A stretch of DNA of 64,000 bases from Dactylonectria macrodidyma. Lineage: Eukaryota; Ascomycota; Sordariomycetes; Hypocreales; Nectriaceae. The DNA is taken from positions 558,001 to 622,000 of the forward strand of contig JAGMUV010000006.1 in NCBI GenBank assembly GCA_020744425.1, given 5' to 3'. The notes under the pieces were generated by a model. The model made no database searches and was not told where the DNA came from. It worked only from the letters and a program-made list of their open reading frames with translations. Numbering within the stretch: position 1 is the first letter of the stretch; each line of letters opens with the position of its first letter. The position numbers and the translations under genes were made by a program. Positions 1-11,962 of this stretch are shown piece by piece.

Positions 1-1838
1 GTTCTATCTACCTCAGCCCTGGCCAACCTACCTTCAAATATTACACCATGGCATCTCGGAGGTTGCTTTTCTACTCCCTGAACTCTTAGCGACAACACTT
101 AAGAGCCCCAATAGAAGCTACGTAAGAACATTAATGACCTAGCAACATGCAAATCGGATTAAATAGTCACTACATAAATCAAGTGTCTGTATTAAAAGTC
201 CTTGTATATAAAGAACAATCCAGAGTGCGACCAGACATGGCGTTACTAATACTTCCAATACTAAGCTTGATCTGTATACGGCAGCTACGGAAACGCAGGA
301 GGACAATGCTTCACCCCAGCAGTGGCTCTCTTTATAAAAAAAGCAAATATGTTCCAATAAAGCCTGGTTTGCTATTGGCATGACGTGCGTCTAGAACGGC
401 CCAAGGTCGATCAATCAACTTCGGGACCGACTCGGGACCGAAATCAGGTACAGGCAGCGCCCGTGATTGTTAGGACGGGTGCAGGCGCTCTTGATTAATG
501 TGAAACCGCGTCGGGCACTCTGCCCGAAGAAACTATGCACCTGGAGCAGCAGCTGGTCAAGGCGCACCCCTGCTCTACACATTAGACATCCACACAGCCA
601 GCAAACGCACTAATTGAGGGGACAGTTATTTAGGGGTAGCTGGATTACTCAAGCCTTAACAAAAGAGGAGACGAAAACACGATAGATAGCTTGACAAAAG
701 GCACCTAATCGCCCAGTGCCGGATAACACGAGAGATGGGGCGTAGAGCTTAGATCACAAAAGAGACCCAACGCTGTGAGGGCACTGGGCCATTGTTTGCC
801 TCATAGAAAATCTTTGTCTGTCTTTATTGACCGTCGGACCCGAGATGTAGGCCTTGGAGCCGGCGGGGATCGTCCTCTCAGAAGACCGCAGTCCTATACT
901 TACGCGGTAGCTCCAGTAACGTGTATCCACGCATTATTCTATGCGAGACATTGGACACTCAACGTGAGTATAGTACAAGACTGGCATCATCATTCAGTAT
1001 CGATGTCGCTAGCTAGCTAGATCGAGGTTTGAGTAACAATAATAAACTAATAAGAGTTGATTCGTTCCAAACATATAGTAACCATAATGTACCTATGATG
1101 GGACTTTCACAGCGGCATTGCTTAACTAACCACACCCTCTCATGCAGGATGCTCAACAAGTGTTGTGGAACTTGCTACGACTATGCTCCTTACCTGTACC
1201 TGCGTCTCGGACCGATAAGATGAGCACAGAACAAGCGTAACCTTTCGCCCCTTGCCGCTATGACTACGAAGCAGAGATGAACAAGCACTTAGCCGCAAAC
1301 TCTGAAATACACAAGGCAGTCACGCTGCTTCTAAATAAGCAATGCGCGACTGCGAACAGTAATTAAAAATAAACGCAAAATGCCCGAATATGCGAAATCA
1401 TAGCCATCCTTGTTTCAGCCACTGGGCACCCTAGTTAAACCGAAGGAGATCATCAGATCCTGTCGTCCAACCCCTCCCTTCCCCCAATTGCAACATCCTG
1501 CAGGGGTAGTGCCTAAATTGACTTTTCAGTAATGCGAGTGTTGAAAATCCCTCCACCCTCCATGAGATCTAGGCCGGCAATCCCAGCTGCACGGTCATTT
1601 TCAAGCCATTCTTCACAGCCCCAAGAAGCCCGATTCATTAGCAGTCTTCCAAATAGTAGTTGTCCACTTTGATCCTGACCGCGGAGAGTAAGAGTATTAA
1701 TGTCTCAAAGCTCCCCAGCGGCTTGATCAAGGAGGATCTTCGATCAACCGCCGATCGTCTCTCCTTCCATAGTTTCTGTCCTTTTTTTATCACCTCGATT
1801 ATCTCATCTCTCGTATTCAATACTTCCCACTGGGAAGT
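1..1838. other. Gene-free left flank
   Basis: I see no supported gene, RNA or repeat. All open frames are short, lack family resemblance and are not linked by convincing splice signals. The last part probably holds the promoter of the gene starting at 1839. Confidence 0.5.
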
Positions 1839-2946
1839 ATGTGGTTTATCGCGAATGTTCATATCGTGGAACGAAACCACGGCTTTATTGTATGTGGATT
1901 CGTATTCACTACGTTATCTACTGTCTGTGTTACTTTGAGAACCTTTACCCGCATAGCATTGGCCTACTGTGTCAGAGTGGAAGACTGGCTGGCAATTCTT
2001 GCAACGGTACGTTAGTCGTTTTCACCATTCGTAGTTTTAACCCAACTAACAATCGATCAGCTAGGTTCAATCGGCTTTCTAACAGCGACTATGTTCCGTG
2101 AGTCGCAGTCCAGCTATTCTGCAATGAGCTTCCGACTGACATGATGGCTAGAAATCAAGTTTGGACTCGGAGATGCGATTCAATTGAGATATTTATCGAA
2201 TTTTCTCCAGTCGCGCCTTGCAACCATCGCATTTTATAATTTTACACAACTCACTGTCAAATTCTCAACATTATTTCAGTACAAGAGAATCTTCACTTCG
2301 CCTTCTTCTCGTCGTCTTTTCACTTGTCTCATATGTTGGCTCTCAGTATATGGACTTTTCTGCTTTTTTTCCTCAATTATTACGTGCTGGCCTATTGCCA
2401 AGTATTGGGATGCTACTATTCCTGGAAAATGCATCGAGCAGGCAATATTGCAATACACTTTGGCTGGCGTCAACGTTATCAACGATATTGCTATTCTTAT
2501 TGCACCATGGCCCTTCCTGAGACGTCTAAGCATTTCGCGGAGGGCAAAACTTGCGCTCGTTGTCGTATTCGGTTGCGGGGTTGTGTAAGTGTTCCGGATC
2601 CCGCTTAGCTCTCACCTTCTCATGTCTTTGTCCAGCGTCTGTATCGTCGCCATTCTGAGGCTCTACACGCTTTATACTTTTACGTCAGAGCCGGACCGAA
2701 GACCAAGTTAGTAGCTACCCGAAAAGCTCTTTCAAATTTTGAACTAACCCAAGCCATCAACTAGTTGTGGGAGTCGATCTAGCCCTCTGGTCATGCGTTG
2801 AAGTGAACCTGGCGATCATCTGTACCTCTGTGCCAACATTGCGGTTGTTTGTGAGGAGAACTTTTCCAAGTCTCGAAAGCTTATTCGCCAAATCCTCAGA
2901 GCAGTCCCTGCTGAGCCGTCCGTCTCACGTCAACCTTATGACGTGA
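1839..2946 (+). CDS. Fungal rhodopsin-domain / PTH11-like integral membrane protein
   Basis: Five exons: 1839-2006, 2061-2097, 2152-2584, 2636-2706, 2765-2946, giving 296 aa with no internal stop. Every junction is GT-AG and the phases fit. Seen: a first membrane segment followed by LRTFTRIALAY and EDWLAILA, matching the Arg-rich loop and acidic-Asp-Trp motif of the family; a FGLGDA motif at the start of exon 3; a central segment NDIAILIAPWPFLRRL followed by a basic loop; and ALWSCVEVNLAIICTSVPTLR near the C-terminus, split here only for family recognition. These are hallmarks of the large fungal rhodopsin-like (Rhod_C, PTH11/SAT5-type) family of seven-helix plasma-membrane proteins, some of which sense host or surface cues. 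Function of this member is inferred only at family level. The C-terminal tail is short compared with many members. It sits alone in gene-poor DNA. Confidence 0.8.
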
Positions 2947-3824
2947 ATAGCAAATGGGGCCGACTGCATAAGTCAGTGGAGTGGCCACTGTTGTGTCCGC
3001 TTGTAAGAATGAATATGTATGGAGGAATTTAAAGAAACAAGTAGTACATTCTGCTCATTTTATATTCCAATCACCCTAGGACGAATAAGTCTTACTCAAA
3101 GTGTCCCGATACCATTCCGGCAGCATGCTTCACGGCGAGAACTTATACTTAGAGATAGTATCGGCGACAACTGCCTCTGTGCCAGCAACTCACCCTTGAT
3201 GGAGCGGACAGCAGATAAGTAATACTACGTAGTGTAGTTCAATTGGCAAGCTCGGATCCACCTCCCGCATCGAGCAGTTCGCTGCGAAGGAGGATTAGCA
3301 GGCCACTAGTCCAGATTTGTCTTCCCTGAACGCGGGATCGGATCCACACATTGCGAGGTCGGCCTTGTTAGTATAGGTAGGACTGACTTTTGACAACCTG
3401 ATGCTCAAAAATGATGTGTAAGATTTTCTTCATATCGGTGATTGTGCATGAGATGCAGGTAAGTGAGCTGATAAACACGTGCTGTAATGTGCTCGAGATA
3501 TTTCTCATCGAGCCACATAGCGCGTTTAATCGGTGGTCGAAATAATAAACCTCCGCAAAAACTAAGACGAAAGCCAACAAGTGACGTACGTATTGTCCTC
3601 GCTCTAAACCGCCCCTGTCGCGGGGCCCCAGTTTCTCCTCGCCTCCCGAACTTCTTGGCTAGGACATACGAGTCATGCTATGACCACACTCCTCTTATCA
3701 TCTTGTCGCCCATCTATAAGGACCTTGTGTCCCCGACTAACATGCTTTCCTCAGCTACACTTCTCCATCACTGAATGGGTAACAATACTCACTCTCATCT
3801 CATCACAACACTCACGCCGTCACC
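2947..3824. other. Intergenic, permease promoter side
   Basis: No supported gene. The last 100-150 bases are pyrimidine-rich leader running into the permease ATG at 3825. Confidence 0.5.
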
Positions 3825-5627
3825 ATGGCTATCTCAGTGGATCTGAAGGAGGCGCCCCTCGACGACGCAGCCTCAACCAAGGCTGCCGAGCACATCGGCG
3901 CCAAGATGCAAGAGACGCGAAGAGGTCTCTCGCCTCGCCACGTCCAGCTGATGACTATCGCTGGTGGCATTGGAGTTGGCCTTTTCGTGGGAGTCGGCGG
4001 TGTGCTATCCAGAGCCGGTCCGCTTCCTCTCATCATCGGATATTTCATCTACGGTCTGGGATTCATATGGCCTACGTCGCTTAATGTTGCTGAGATGGTA
4101 GCCTGGCTTCCTATTCGCGGCTCCATCTATGAGCTAGCTGCTCGCTTTGTCGATCCTGCGCTCGGTTTTGCCATGGGCTGGACGTATTTCTACGCGGGCG
4201 CTATGCTTGTCTGTACGGAGTATTCTGCGGTTGCTACAGTCATTCAGTTCTGGAATACAGACATGAATCCGGCTGTATGGATTGCTGTGTGTATAGTCAT
4301 ATGCTACTTCCTCAATATGGTCGCAGTTAAGTGAGTACAGCAGGTCGAAGTTCATGGATAATTATCTCTAACCGTTCGTCCCAGGTGGTATGGCGAAGCT
4401 GAGTTCGTAATGGGCTCTACCAAAATCCTGCTTCTTCTTGGCCTCATGCTAGCAACCTTCATCACTATGGTTGGAGGCAACCCTCACCATGATGCCTATG
4501 GCTTCCGCAACTGGGGTGGTGGCAATTTGGCCCACCCTTATTACACCGAAGGGGCCACTGGCTATTTCCTCAGCATATGTATATCGGTGCGATACGCCGT
4601 CTTCACTCTTGGAGGACCCGATATCATCTCCTTGGCCGCTGGTGAGATTCGGAACCCCCGGAGGACGATCCCGAAAGTTGCCAAGTTGATTGTAGCTCGC
4701 ATCCTATTCTTCTACATCGTGGGCGTCCTGGCCGTCGGCATTCTATGCAACTCCCGTGATCCTCGCCTTCTCGGTGCCATCGAATCTGGAGAAGCTGGCG
4801 CCGCTGCATCTCCGTGGGTGCTAGGTCTCATCAACCTGGACATCAAGGGCTTCCTCCCTTCGCTCATCAACGCCCTCATCCTTCTTTCAGGTCTGTCATG
4901 TGGAAACGCTTTCTTGTACTCTTCGAGTCGAACACTTTACTCCTTGGCCCAGGATGGACAGGCACCCAAGATCTTTCTCAAATGCACCAAGGTCGGTGTT
5001 CCGTGGGTATGCGTGACCGCCGTCACCATCATCTCGCTCATGTCGTTTCTCGTCGCATCCAACAGTGCCAGCGAGGTTTTCTCGTGGTTCTTGGACCTCA
5101 CAACTGTCGCCCTTGTGGTCAACTTCACTGCCATGTCATGGGTCTTCATTGGCTGGTCTCGAGCTCTCAAGGCACAAGGCATTGTCCGCCAGGGAGTGAA
5201 TACCTTAAACGGAAAGTCTTGGATCCCGTTCCTCAAAGGCAACTCCGAAGTGCAACCTGCCGATGGCATCATCTTTCCGTATACCGCCCGAGGTGCATCA
5301 TGGTCACCGTATCTTTGCCTCGTTCTTGGCAGTGTAATTTCCATCTTCATTGGCTTCGACGTCTTCAACCCATGGTCTCTCAAGGGATTTGTCACCAGTT
5401 ATTTCGGACTTGCCTGGTTCCTGTTCATGTTTGTATTGTGGAAGGTTGTCAAGGGAACCAAGTTTGTAGATCCTACGACTGTCGATATCTATGCCGACGG
5501 GCGAAAGCAAGCAGTGGATGAAGAGTGTCGACACTGGGAGGAAGGACTAGGCGATGAGGTGGACAGAGAGGCACTTCGAGAGAGGAATATTCTTGTTCGG
5601 GCCTGGAGTCGGTTTTGGGGAAATTAA
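3825..5627 (+). CDS. Amino-acid permease (APC superfamily, fungal YAT type)
   Basis: Two exons, 3825-4330 and 4385-5627, encode 582 aa; the intron is GTGAGT...CCAG and restores VKWYGEAEF, a conserved block of fungal amino-acid permeases. About twelve hydrophobic segments are visible. The first helix contains AGGIGVGLFVGVG in place of the usual GGTIGTGLF signature, so the substrate-binding loop is somewhat divergent. Other family marks are the AAGEIRNPRRTIPKV loop after helix 6 and GLSCGNAFLYSSSRTLYSLA in helix 8. The protein should be a plasma-membrane proton-coupled amino-acid importer; the substrate cannot be read from sequence. Both termini are hydrophilic, the C-terminus being acidic and cytosolic. 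No pathway partner lies nearby. Confidence 0.9.
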
Positions 5628-6284
5628 TTACAGGCACGAGTTGAGCACGAAATGACCACAGCTGAAGGGCATGTAGCATTACACTGTGGATCGATATGCA
5701 GCATCTTTCTACTGGATAACCATCTACGCTTTTTCATGCCTCGGGTAGAAGCCATAGAGTACGCGAGCCTCCCTCATAATGCTTTGTGTTCGAGAGGATG
5801 TACAGCATCTCGCGACAAACACCAGTCGCCTTGGGAGCGGAGTAGGTGATGGTGGTCACAGCAGTTATCAGCGTCACTGATACGAGAAAGGAACATCATG
5901 TGCGAGCATCATTTCAGATGCATTTAATAAACCGCCCTTGTTATTTGATGAATGCATGGATGCTGTTCAGACAATGAGCGCAAAAAAGCGTCGTCGAAAA
6001 CTTGTCAACTCGGCATCGGAGCTCTCAATTGCCCGAAATGCGACTATTTTTCGGCCCCGCACTTCGGCATCCCACCTCCGAGCCTGGATTTATAAGACGG
6101 GGTTGAGTGGATTACGTTAGCAAGAGCAACACTTTCGCCATCACCCACATCCCACATGGATAAGAAGAGATCATGAGACCCTCCCTGATATATAACATGA
6201 GGTAGGCATCGGCTAAAGCACTCGTCAAGTCTTCCCGCATCAGACACCATCTCACCAACATCTCCCATATTCGTCGCTCTCACA
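5628..6284. other. Intergenic with likely TATA element
   Basis: No gene seen. A TTTATAAG element at 6089-6096 lies about 190 bases before the next ATG and may be its TATA box. Confidence 0.45.
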
Positions 6285-6971
6285 ATGACTAGGTTCACTG
6301 TTACCGTCACATCCGACACGGTGTGTCCGTGGTGCTTCGTCGGCCGCCGGCAGCTCCAGCTGGCCGAGCAGCTGTGGAAGCAGCGATATCCCGACTCCAA
6401 CGACACCTTCGCCGTCAGCTACAACCCCTTCCAGCTGAACCCGCATGGGCCGAGGGGTCCCGGATCCAGCAGGTCCAAGCAGCAGTTCTACGAGGAGCGT
6501 TTTGGCAAAGAGCGATCGCAAATGATGCACCAGCGCGTCAAGGGCATCGGCGAGGCGGTGGGCATCAACTTCAAGTTTGGCGGCCAGACGGGCAGCTCCA
6601 GGGATTCGCACCGCTTGGTCCGCCTGGCCAAAAAGTACGGGCATGACGTCGAGGGCAAGACCATTGACGGGCTGTTTTCTGCCTACTTTGAGCAGGAGCG
6701 TGACATAACCGATTATGACACGCTCAAAAGCATCGCTACCGAGGCGGGCATCCCCGAGCAAGAGTTCCAAAAGGCCATTGTCGAGAGCGACGCTGGTGGT
6801 GTCGAGGTCGACGACGCCGCCAACCAGGCGAGGCTCAACGGCGTATCGGGCGTCCCGGACTATGTGGTTCAAGATCAGTTCAGGTTGCAGGGCGCAAATG
6901 ATCCAGAAAGCTTCATCCGAGTGTTTGAGAAGATCAAGGCAAAGGAGGCGGAGTCTAGTGCTGCGAAATAG
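6285..6971 (+). CDS. DsbA-family (FrnE-like) thiol oxidoreductase
   Basis: Single exon, 228 aa, starting at the ATG in the context CACAATGA. A thioredoxin-fold start (FTVTVTSDTVCPWCFVG) carries the active-site CPWC at residues 14-17. A helical insertion follows, and GVSGVPDYVV near residue 185 supplies the cis-proline loop. This order and length are those of the FrnE / 2-hydroxychromene-2-carboxylate-isomerase branch of DsbA-like proteins. No signal peptide or organelle presequence is visible, so it is probably cytosolic. Expected activity is thiol-disulfide exchange or glutathione-linked isomerisation; the substrate is unknown. It is convergent with the phospholipase-D-like gene, with only about 60 bases between the stops. 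Confidence 0.88.
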   Translation: MTRFTVTVTSDTVCPWCFVGRRQLQLAEQLWKQRYPDSNDTFAVSYNPFQLNPHGPRGPGSSRSKQQFYEERFGKERSQMMHQRVKGIGEAVGINFKFGGQTGSSRDSHRLVRLAKKYGHDVEGKTIDGLFSAYFEQERDITDYDTLKSIATEAGIPEQEFQKAIVESDAGGVEVDDAANQARLNGVSGVPDYVVQDQFRLQGANDPESFIRVFEKIKAKEAESSAAK

Positions 6972-7032
6972 TGATCGCGAAATGGCCGCGGAGATGGACG
7001 TGAGTCCAAGGAATCATCGTGACATGTACCTC

Positions 7033-8502
7033 TCATCGGCGCTTTTCCGCTGATCGAAAGTACACTTCGGCGCGCTTCTCGAGCACACCTTGCCAGAGCC
7101 TCTGGCCTTCAAACCCGGGCAGATAGAATAATAGACCCAGCTCCTGGCTTGTCCACCAGCTCGCCCTGTCCATGTTTCCAGAGCCCAAGACGAGATATTC
7201 GTCATCCACCCATGTCATCTTGAAATGGCTCACAACGGGCTCGTCGTCCATGTCACGCCTAGCTTCCAGTTGCTTGTAATAGAGGATTTCGAGATTGCCA
7301 GGCTGGATTGGTTGGGATTCTGGGTCAGATGGTCGGGGTTGTTCCAGCAAGGCCTTGTATCTTTGCACAAACCGACGCAGACACCGAGCCGTGGTGGTGC
7401 CCGCAGTGGCAAGCTGCTCGATCAACATCATTCCTTGACTTGTTCGAATCTGGACGTCGACACCACGAGCCAGCGCTTCCAAAAGGGCCTCGATTACCGG
7501 CCACGTGGTGACGTTGGGTGTGATGATGGTGATTTGCTTCCGTGCGTTGGCAATGAGGGTCAGCAACGCTGCGTTGAGGGGCGTTATTGGTGGGTTAGTC
7601 CGAGAAAGGAAGGGAAAAAAGGAGAATCTAGGATTGCGATGGTGTGAGGAAGGGAGGAATATGGTTGGTACAGGTTGTTTGCTGTGAAAGACAATGGATT
7701 GAGTTGCAGAACCTTCGTCGCCATTGTTGATGGGCGACTCGCTTGTCGAAGGATGCAGAGTATCAGTATCCTCTAGACGGGCATTGACTGCCAAGCTTTG
7801 AGCCTGTTGGACGCCATGGGGCAGCTTCGAATCCTTTCCGTAGTCCCAAACTCTCTCATGAAACAAGAGCAGCTGCTTCACAATCTCGCCTTCGACCTCG
7901 ATACATCCTTCAAACCATCTCTCCCAGCTAACATTGCAACTGGGCACCCAGGCCCTGGCACCATCCACAATGACGAACTTGGGGTGCATGACACTGAACG
8001 GCGTGAAAAAGATGCTCTTAACTGTCAACTCAATGCCGCCATTCACAAACACATCTTCGTCTGGGAGGCCCAGCTCAGGCCATCGCGAAGGAGGGTAGAC
8101 GTATCCCTGGCGAGACGAAGTGTGGAATAGCTTCTGGAATAGGCCCTGAGATGAGAAGCCAATGCTAACGTGAAGGGGCGACGACGGGTTGGCCTGGGCG
8201 CGTGTTGACGCAAGCTGCAGAAGTGTCGCGCGGATGGAATCTAGCGATGGAGACACGGCCCAGTAACAGGTGATGAGCTGGACAGAGTGTTTGGCAGTGA
8301 GGATGGCGGGCAGCAGAGCGCGTGTATAGATGGAGTAGCCCGTCCCTACGTACAAAGCCCTGGGGATACTCGTGGTGATGAGGGAGTCAACATTGTTGAC
8401 GTGATGGTTTGGAAAGTCGTCTTGTTGTTGATCGCCATGGGACTCGAGCAGCTCTCTCCAAGGCTGGACGAACGAGGCTGGAAACTCGGTAGGCGCGGAC
8501 AT
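7033..8502 (-). CDS. Phospholipase-D-superfamily protein with two HKD motifs
   Basis: Single exon, 489 aa, ATG at 8500-8502. Two complete HxKxxxxD motifs are present: HPKFVIVDGARAWVPSCNVS beginning near residue 174, and HFKMTWVDDEYLVLGSGNMD near residue 430. Each is followed by the Ser/Asn-containing strand typical of the fold, so both halves of the catalytic pseudodimer look intact. Between the halves lies a Ser/Pro-rich, less conserved linker (roughly residues 250-300). Known members hydrolyse or transfer phosphatidyl groups (phospholipase D, cardiolipin synthase) or cut nucleic acid. No PX or PH domain is seen, so it is not a classical fungal PLD1. The substrate is unknown. Confidence 0.87.
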   Translation of the reverse strand: MSAPTEFPASFVQPWRELLESHGDQQQDDFPNHHVNNVDSLITTSIPRALYVGTGYSIYTRALLPAILTAKHSVQLITCYWAVSPSLDSIRATLLQLASTRAQANPSSPLHVSIGFSSQGLFQKLFHTSSRQGYVYPPSRWPELGLPDEDVFVNGGIELTVKSIFFTPFSVMHPKFVIVDGARAWVPSCNVSWERWFEGCIEVEGEIVKQLLLFHERVWDYGKDSKLPHGVQQAQSLAVNARLEDTDTLHPSTSESPINNGDEGSATQSIVFHSKQPVPTIFLPSSHHRNPRFSFFPFLSRTNPPITPLNAALLTLIANARKQITIITPNVTTWPVIEALLEALARGVDVQIRTSQGMMLIEQLATAGTTTARCLRRFVQRYKALLEQPRPSDPESQPIQPGNLEILYYKQLEARRDMDDEPVVSHFKMTWVDDEYLVLGSGNMDRASWWTSQELGLLFYLPGFEGQRLWQGVLEKRAEVYFRSAEKRR

Positions 8503-9150
8503 GACTTGGTGTCTTATGAAGAGTAGCAGCTTCAGGAATCAGCAATCATGATAGTGGCATGTAACGGGTGGTGGAGAGAGGTGAAAGATGGATGAGAGGC
8601 GCAAGTTTGAAGCTTGGAAGTGGCACAGCGCACATGGAGCTGGCTGGTACAGGGAGTTGACGCCTAGGCTGACGCGGCCAATAGGCGAGCATGGCGGCGC
8701 ATGTCCACTGAGAGCTTGACAGACAAGCAGTCCATACGTAGAATCTCATAGTTATCGCATAAAGAATCGGAGCTCCTCATGAGCTTCTGAATACGCGTGG
8801 TATAGACAGAAATTTTTGGTGTACAATGGAAGAATCCACAAGCGGAAGGTATGCACCTATTACAGACAGCTATTGCTGAGGCTGGCATGAGGTTCGTGAG
8901 CCTACAACTTACAGCGAGTGACGGTGCTGGGTCTGTCCACTAATTTTAGAGGGATAATGCTCACCGCCTTTATTAAGCTCCCTGGCAGAATCCCCCCACT
9001 ACGGCCGCTACGGGTCTGGCATTATCACATTGCGCCTCCTATCCTGACCTCTGGTGCTTCAAGTCGGTATACCCTCATCAGCATCTCTTTCTCCGCCTCC
9101 TCCTCCTCCTTTTGTCGCCCTCTCCTCTCCTCTCCTGCCCGCTCTCGACC
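8503..9150. other. Divergent intergenic region
   Basis: No gene seen. It separates the divergently transcribed PLD-like and AP-2 mu genes and should contain both promoters. The last 80 bases before 9151 are strongly C/T-rich. Confidence 0.5.
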
Positions 9151-10574
9151 ATGTTGTCCGGCGTGCTCGTCTTCAACCAAAAGGGCGAGAACCTCATCTT
9201 CCGCGCCTTCCGCAACGACTGCCGCCCCCGCCTCGCCGACGTCTTCCGCATCCAGGTCATCTCCAACTCGCAGGTGCGGTCGCCCATCCTGACGCTCGGC
9301 AGCACCACATTCAGCCATGTCAAGCACGAGAACATCTACCTGGTGGCCATCACCAAGAGCAACGCCAATGCTGCCCTGGTCTTTGAGTTCCTGTACCGCC
9401 TGATCCAGCTGGGCCGCGGCTACTTTGGCAAGTTTGACGAGGAGGCTGTCAAAAACAACTTTGTGCTCGTCTACGAGCTGTTGGATGGTAGGTCTATGAC
9501 CCTGAATACCTGTGATAATCAGCTCTAACATCCTCCCAGAGATCATCGACTTCGGATACCCTCAAAACACCGAGACCGACACCCTCAAAATGTATATCAC
9601 CACCGAAGGCGTCAAATCCGAATCCCGCCGCGAGGACACGTCCAAGATCACCATGCAGGCCACCGGAGCCCTATCCTGGCGCAAAGCAGACGTAAAGTAC
9701 CGTAAGAACGAAGCTTTTGTCGACGTCATCGAGGATGTCAACCTGCTCATGTCGGCCACGGGCGCCGTCCTCCGCGCCGACGTCACCGGCCAGATCGTCA
9801 TGCGCGCCTACCTCTCGGGCACCCCCGAGTGCAAGTTTGGCCTCAACGACCGGCTCTTGCTGGACAACGACGGCCTCCTCAGCCTTCCTAGCGGGAATCG
9901 CATGGGCACAAAGGCCACCAAGGCCGCCGCCGGCAGCGTCACCCTCGAGGACTGCCAGTTCCACCAGTGCGTCAAGCTGGGCAAGTTTGACAGCGACCGC
10001 ATCATCAGCTTTGTGCCCCCGGATGGCGAGTTTGAGCTGATGCGGTACCGCGCCACCGAGAATGTCAACCTGCCCTTCAAGGTTCACGCCATTGTCAACG
10101 AGGTCGGCCGGTCCAAGGTCGAGTACAGCATCGGCATCAAGGCCAACTTTGGCTCCAAGCTGTTTGCGACCAACGTCGTCATCAAGATCCCCACACCGCT
10201 TAACACCGCCAAAATCACCGAGCGCTGCACCCAAGGCAAGGCCAAGTACGAACCCAGCGAGAACAACATTATATGGAAGATTGGTCGGTTCACGGGCCAG
10301 AGCGAATACGTGCTCAGCGCCGAGGCGATCCTGACCAGCATGACCAACCAACGAGCGTGGAGCCGGCCGCCTCTGAGCTTGAACTTTAGCCTACTCATGT
10401 TTACGAGTTCGGGCTTGTTGGTGCGATATCTCAAGGTATTTGAGAAGAGTAATTATTCCAGCGTTAAGTGGGTGCGGTACATGACGAGAGCTGGGTCATA
10501 TGAAATACGGTGAGTCCCGTCCTCTAGAGTGCAATGTTTCTGCAAGACTTGAACTAACCCGTGGTAGATTTTAA
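9151..10574 (+). CDS. apm4: AP-2 adaptor complex subunit mu
   Basis: Three exons, 9151-9487, 9540-10509 and 10568-10574, give 437 aa; the last exon encodes only the final Phe and stop. The N-terminal longin-like domain (about residues 1-140) starts LSGVLVFNQKGENLI and ends in [20 protein letters not shown], the canonical mu-subunit sequence. The mu homology domain that binds YxxPhi cargo signals fills residues ~165-437. The C-terminal block SSVKWVRYMTRAGSYEIRF matches AP-2 rather than AP-1 or AP-3 mu. The protein acts in endocytosis at the plasma membrane together with alpha, beta and sigma subunits, none of which is in this window. A tiny terminal exon is easy to miss in automatic models. 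Confidence 0.93.
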
Positions 10575-11020
10575 CGCAAAGTGGTCGGTCAGTGGTTTAC
10601 GATGGGTGGCAGAGTATGTACGAAGTTCATGGCGTTTCGGTATATCCCGGCAAAAGTCGCAGAGCGGGCATGGTTCATTGGTGTTTGTCCAACATTGACG
10701 AATTCTTTACTATTCTCGGTGCCATGTGTGTGCAGAATGCAGACTACCAATGGTGCCCACTCGTCCATTCCTCCAGTTGATTCCACCCAGTTCGTTCGTA
10801 TTCATGCCATATATAAAACCGGTGGCCCGTATCCGCCCTGACGACGCTTGCCCAAGAGTAAGCTCTTCAATTCAGGGTCGTTCAATTCCAACGCCGCTCC
10901 CCAAACGCCATTCCGAGCCCCCAATTCCCGCTATCCCAAGTCCCAGTTCTTACTCTTCCAAGTCTCAGCTCCAAACCCCATAGCCTCTTAAGGCACTTCC
11001 TAGCTCCTCCTGGATCACAG
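10575..11020. other. Convergent intergenic region
   Basis: Nothing seen besides presumed 3' ends of the two flanking convergent genes. Confidence 0.5.
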
Positions 11021-11962
11021 CTACATGGCAGCCCCCTCCTCTTCCGCCACCAACACCCTGATGCCCTTGAAGACGCTTTGGCCGCCCTGATGCTGATGAA
11101 GTCGGATCGCATTGGTCATGAGAAAGGCGAAGCCGTATGTCGGGTGGCACTCATGCCACCCGAGCGCCTCCAGGTCAAACACCTCAGTGTAGCGCATCCC
11201 AACAGCGCGGACAACGTCTCCGGGCCTCTCGGGCTGCGACAAGCCGTTTGCGTCCCCCTCGAGGCGCTTCCAGAGCGTGCCGCGGGTCTGCAGACGGCTC
11301 GCTGCCGTCTTATTGCCATTCTCGACTAGATACAGCACCTCGAGGTCCCGGTGTAGCGTCGACGCCAAGTGTGTGATTTCGTCCCAGCCAAGCGTGTCGT
11401 TGGGCGAGAAGACCCAGCCCTCGACGGCGTCCAAGGCTACCTTGCGCGCGCCCTGCAGCGTCGATGCCAGCTCGGCCGACCACTGGCAGCGCAGGACGGG
11501 GCCGATGCGGGACTGCAGGGTCGATGCGTCTGCATCTCCGTCTGCACTTCCGTCTCCGGCGTCCCGGAACTGCAGCATCAGCACGTCGCTGCCGGCGATC
11601 CGGAGCTTGGCGTCCCGGCCCGGCAGGCTCACCGTCGTTGCGCCGTCCCGGCTGGACGCGGCCTCGGCCGTCCACGCTGCGGCGCGGCTCGTGTGCCGCA
11701 GCGTGTTGGCGTAGCGATACATGCTGGGATCTCCTCGTATACTCTCCAGGCGATCCAGAAACACCGTCTCTTTGAACCGGTCGAAGCGAGCCTGCCTTGT
11801 GACGTCACCTCCAGCGAAGGCCCTCTCGACGCGTCCCAGGCTCCGCGACGGGAAGCACACGTCGAAGATGTGCATGCATGGTCCGGCGAGGCAGGTTTCC
11901 CATACTTGCGTTTGGAGCTCTGGTGGGAGGTTGGGGAATTGAGGGAATGTCATGGTGGTCAT
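11021..11962 (-). CDS. 2EXR-domain protein
   Basis: Single exon, 313 aa. The N-terminus reads FPQFPNLPPELQTQVWETCL (residues 6-25), the defining F-x-x-LPxELRxxIW-type motif of the fungal 2EXR family. A Trp-rich core and charged C-terminal part follow. Two in-frame ATGs (codons 1 and 4) are possible starts. The domain resembles a degenerate F-box, and family members are abundant in ascomycete accessory genomes with no established biochemical role. Codon positions are G/C-rich. It opens a gene-poor stretch of 3.5 kb on its 5' side. Confidence 0.75.
   Translation of the reverse strand: MTTMTFPQFPNLPPELQTQVWETCLAGPCMHIFDVCFPSRSLGRVERAFAGGDVTRQARFDRFKETVFLDRLESIRGDPSMYRYANTLRHTSRAAAWTAEAASSRDGATTVSLPGRDAKLRIAGSDVLMLQFRDAGDGSADGDADASTLQSRIGPVLRCQWSAELASTLQGARKVALDAVEGWVFSPNDTLGWDEITHLASTLHRDLEVLYLVENGNKTAASRLQTRGTLWKRLEGDANGLSQPERPGDVVRAVGMRYTEVFDLEALGWHECHPTYGFAFLMTNAIRLHQHQGGQSVFKGIRVLVAEEEGAAM

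Noticed and set aside
6252..6872. 206-codon minus-strand ORF opposite the DsbA-like gene
   Set aside because: Shadow frame of a G/C-rich coding sequence.
9671..10351. 226-codon minus-strand ORF opposite AP-2 mu
   Set aside because: Antisense shadow of a conserved gene.
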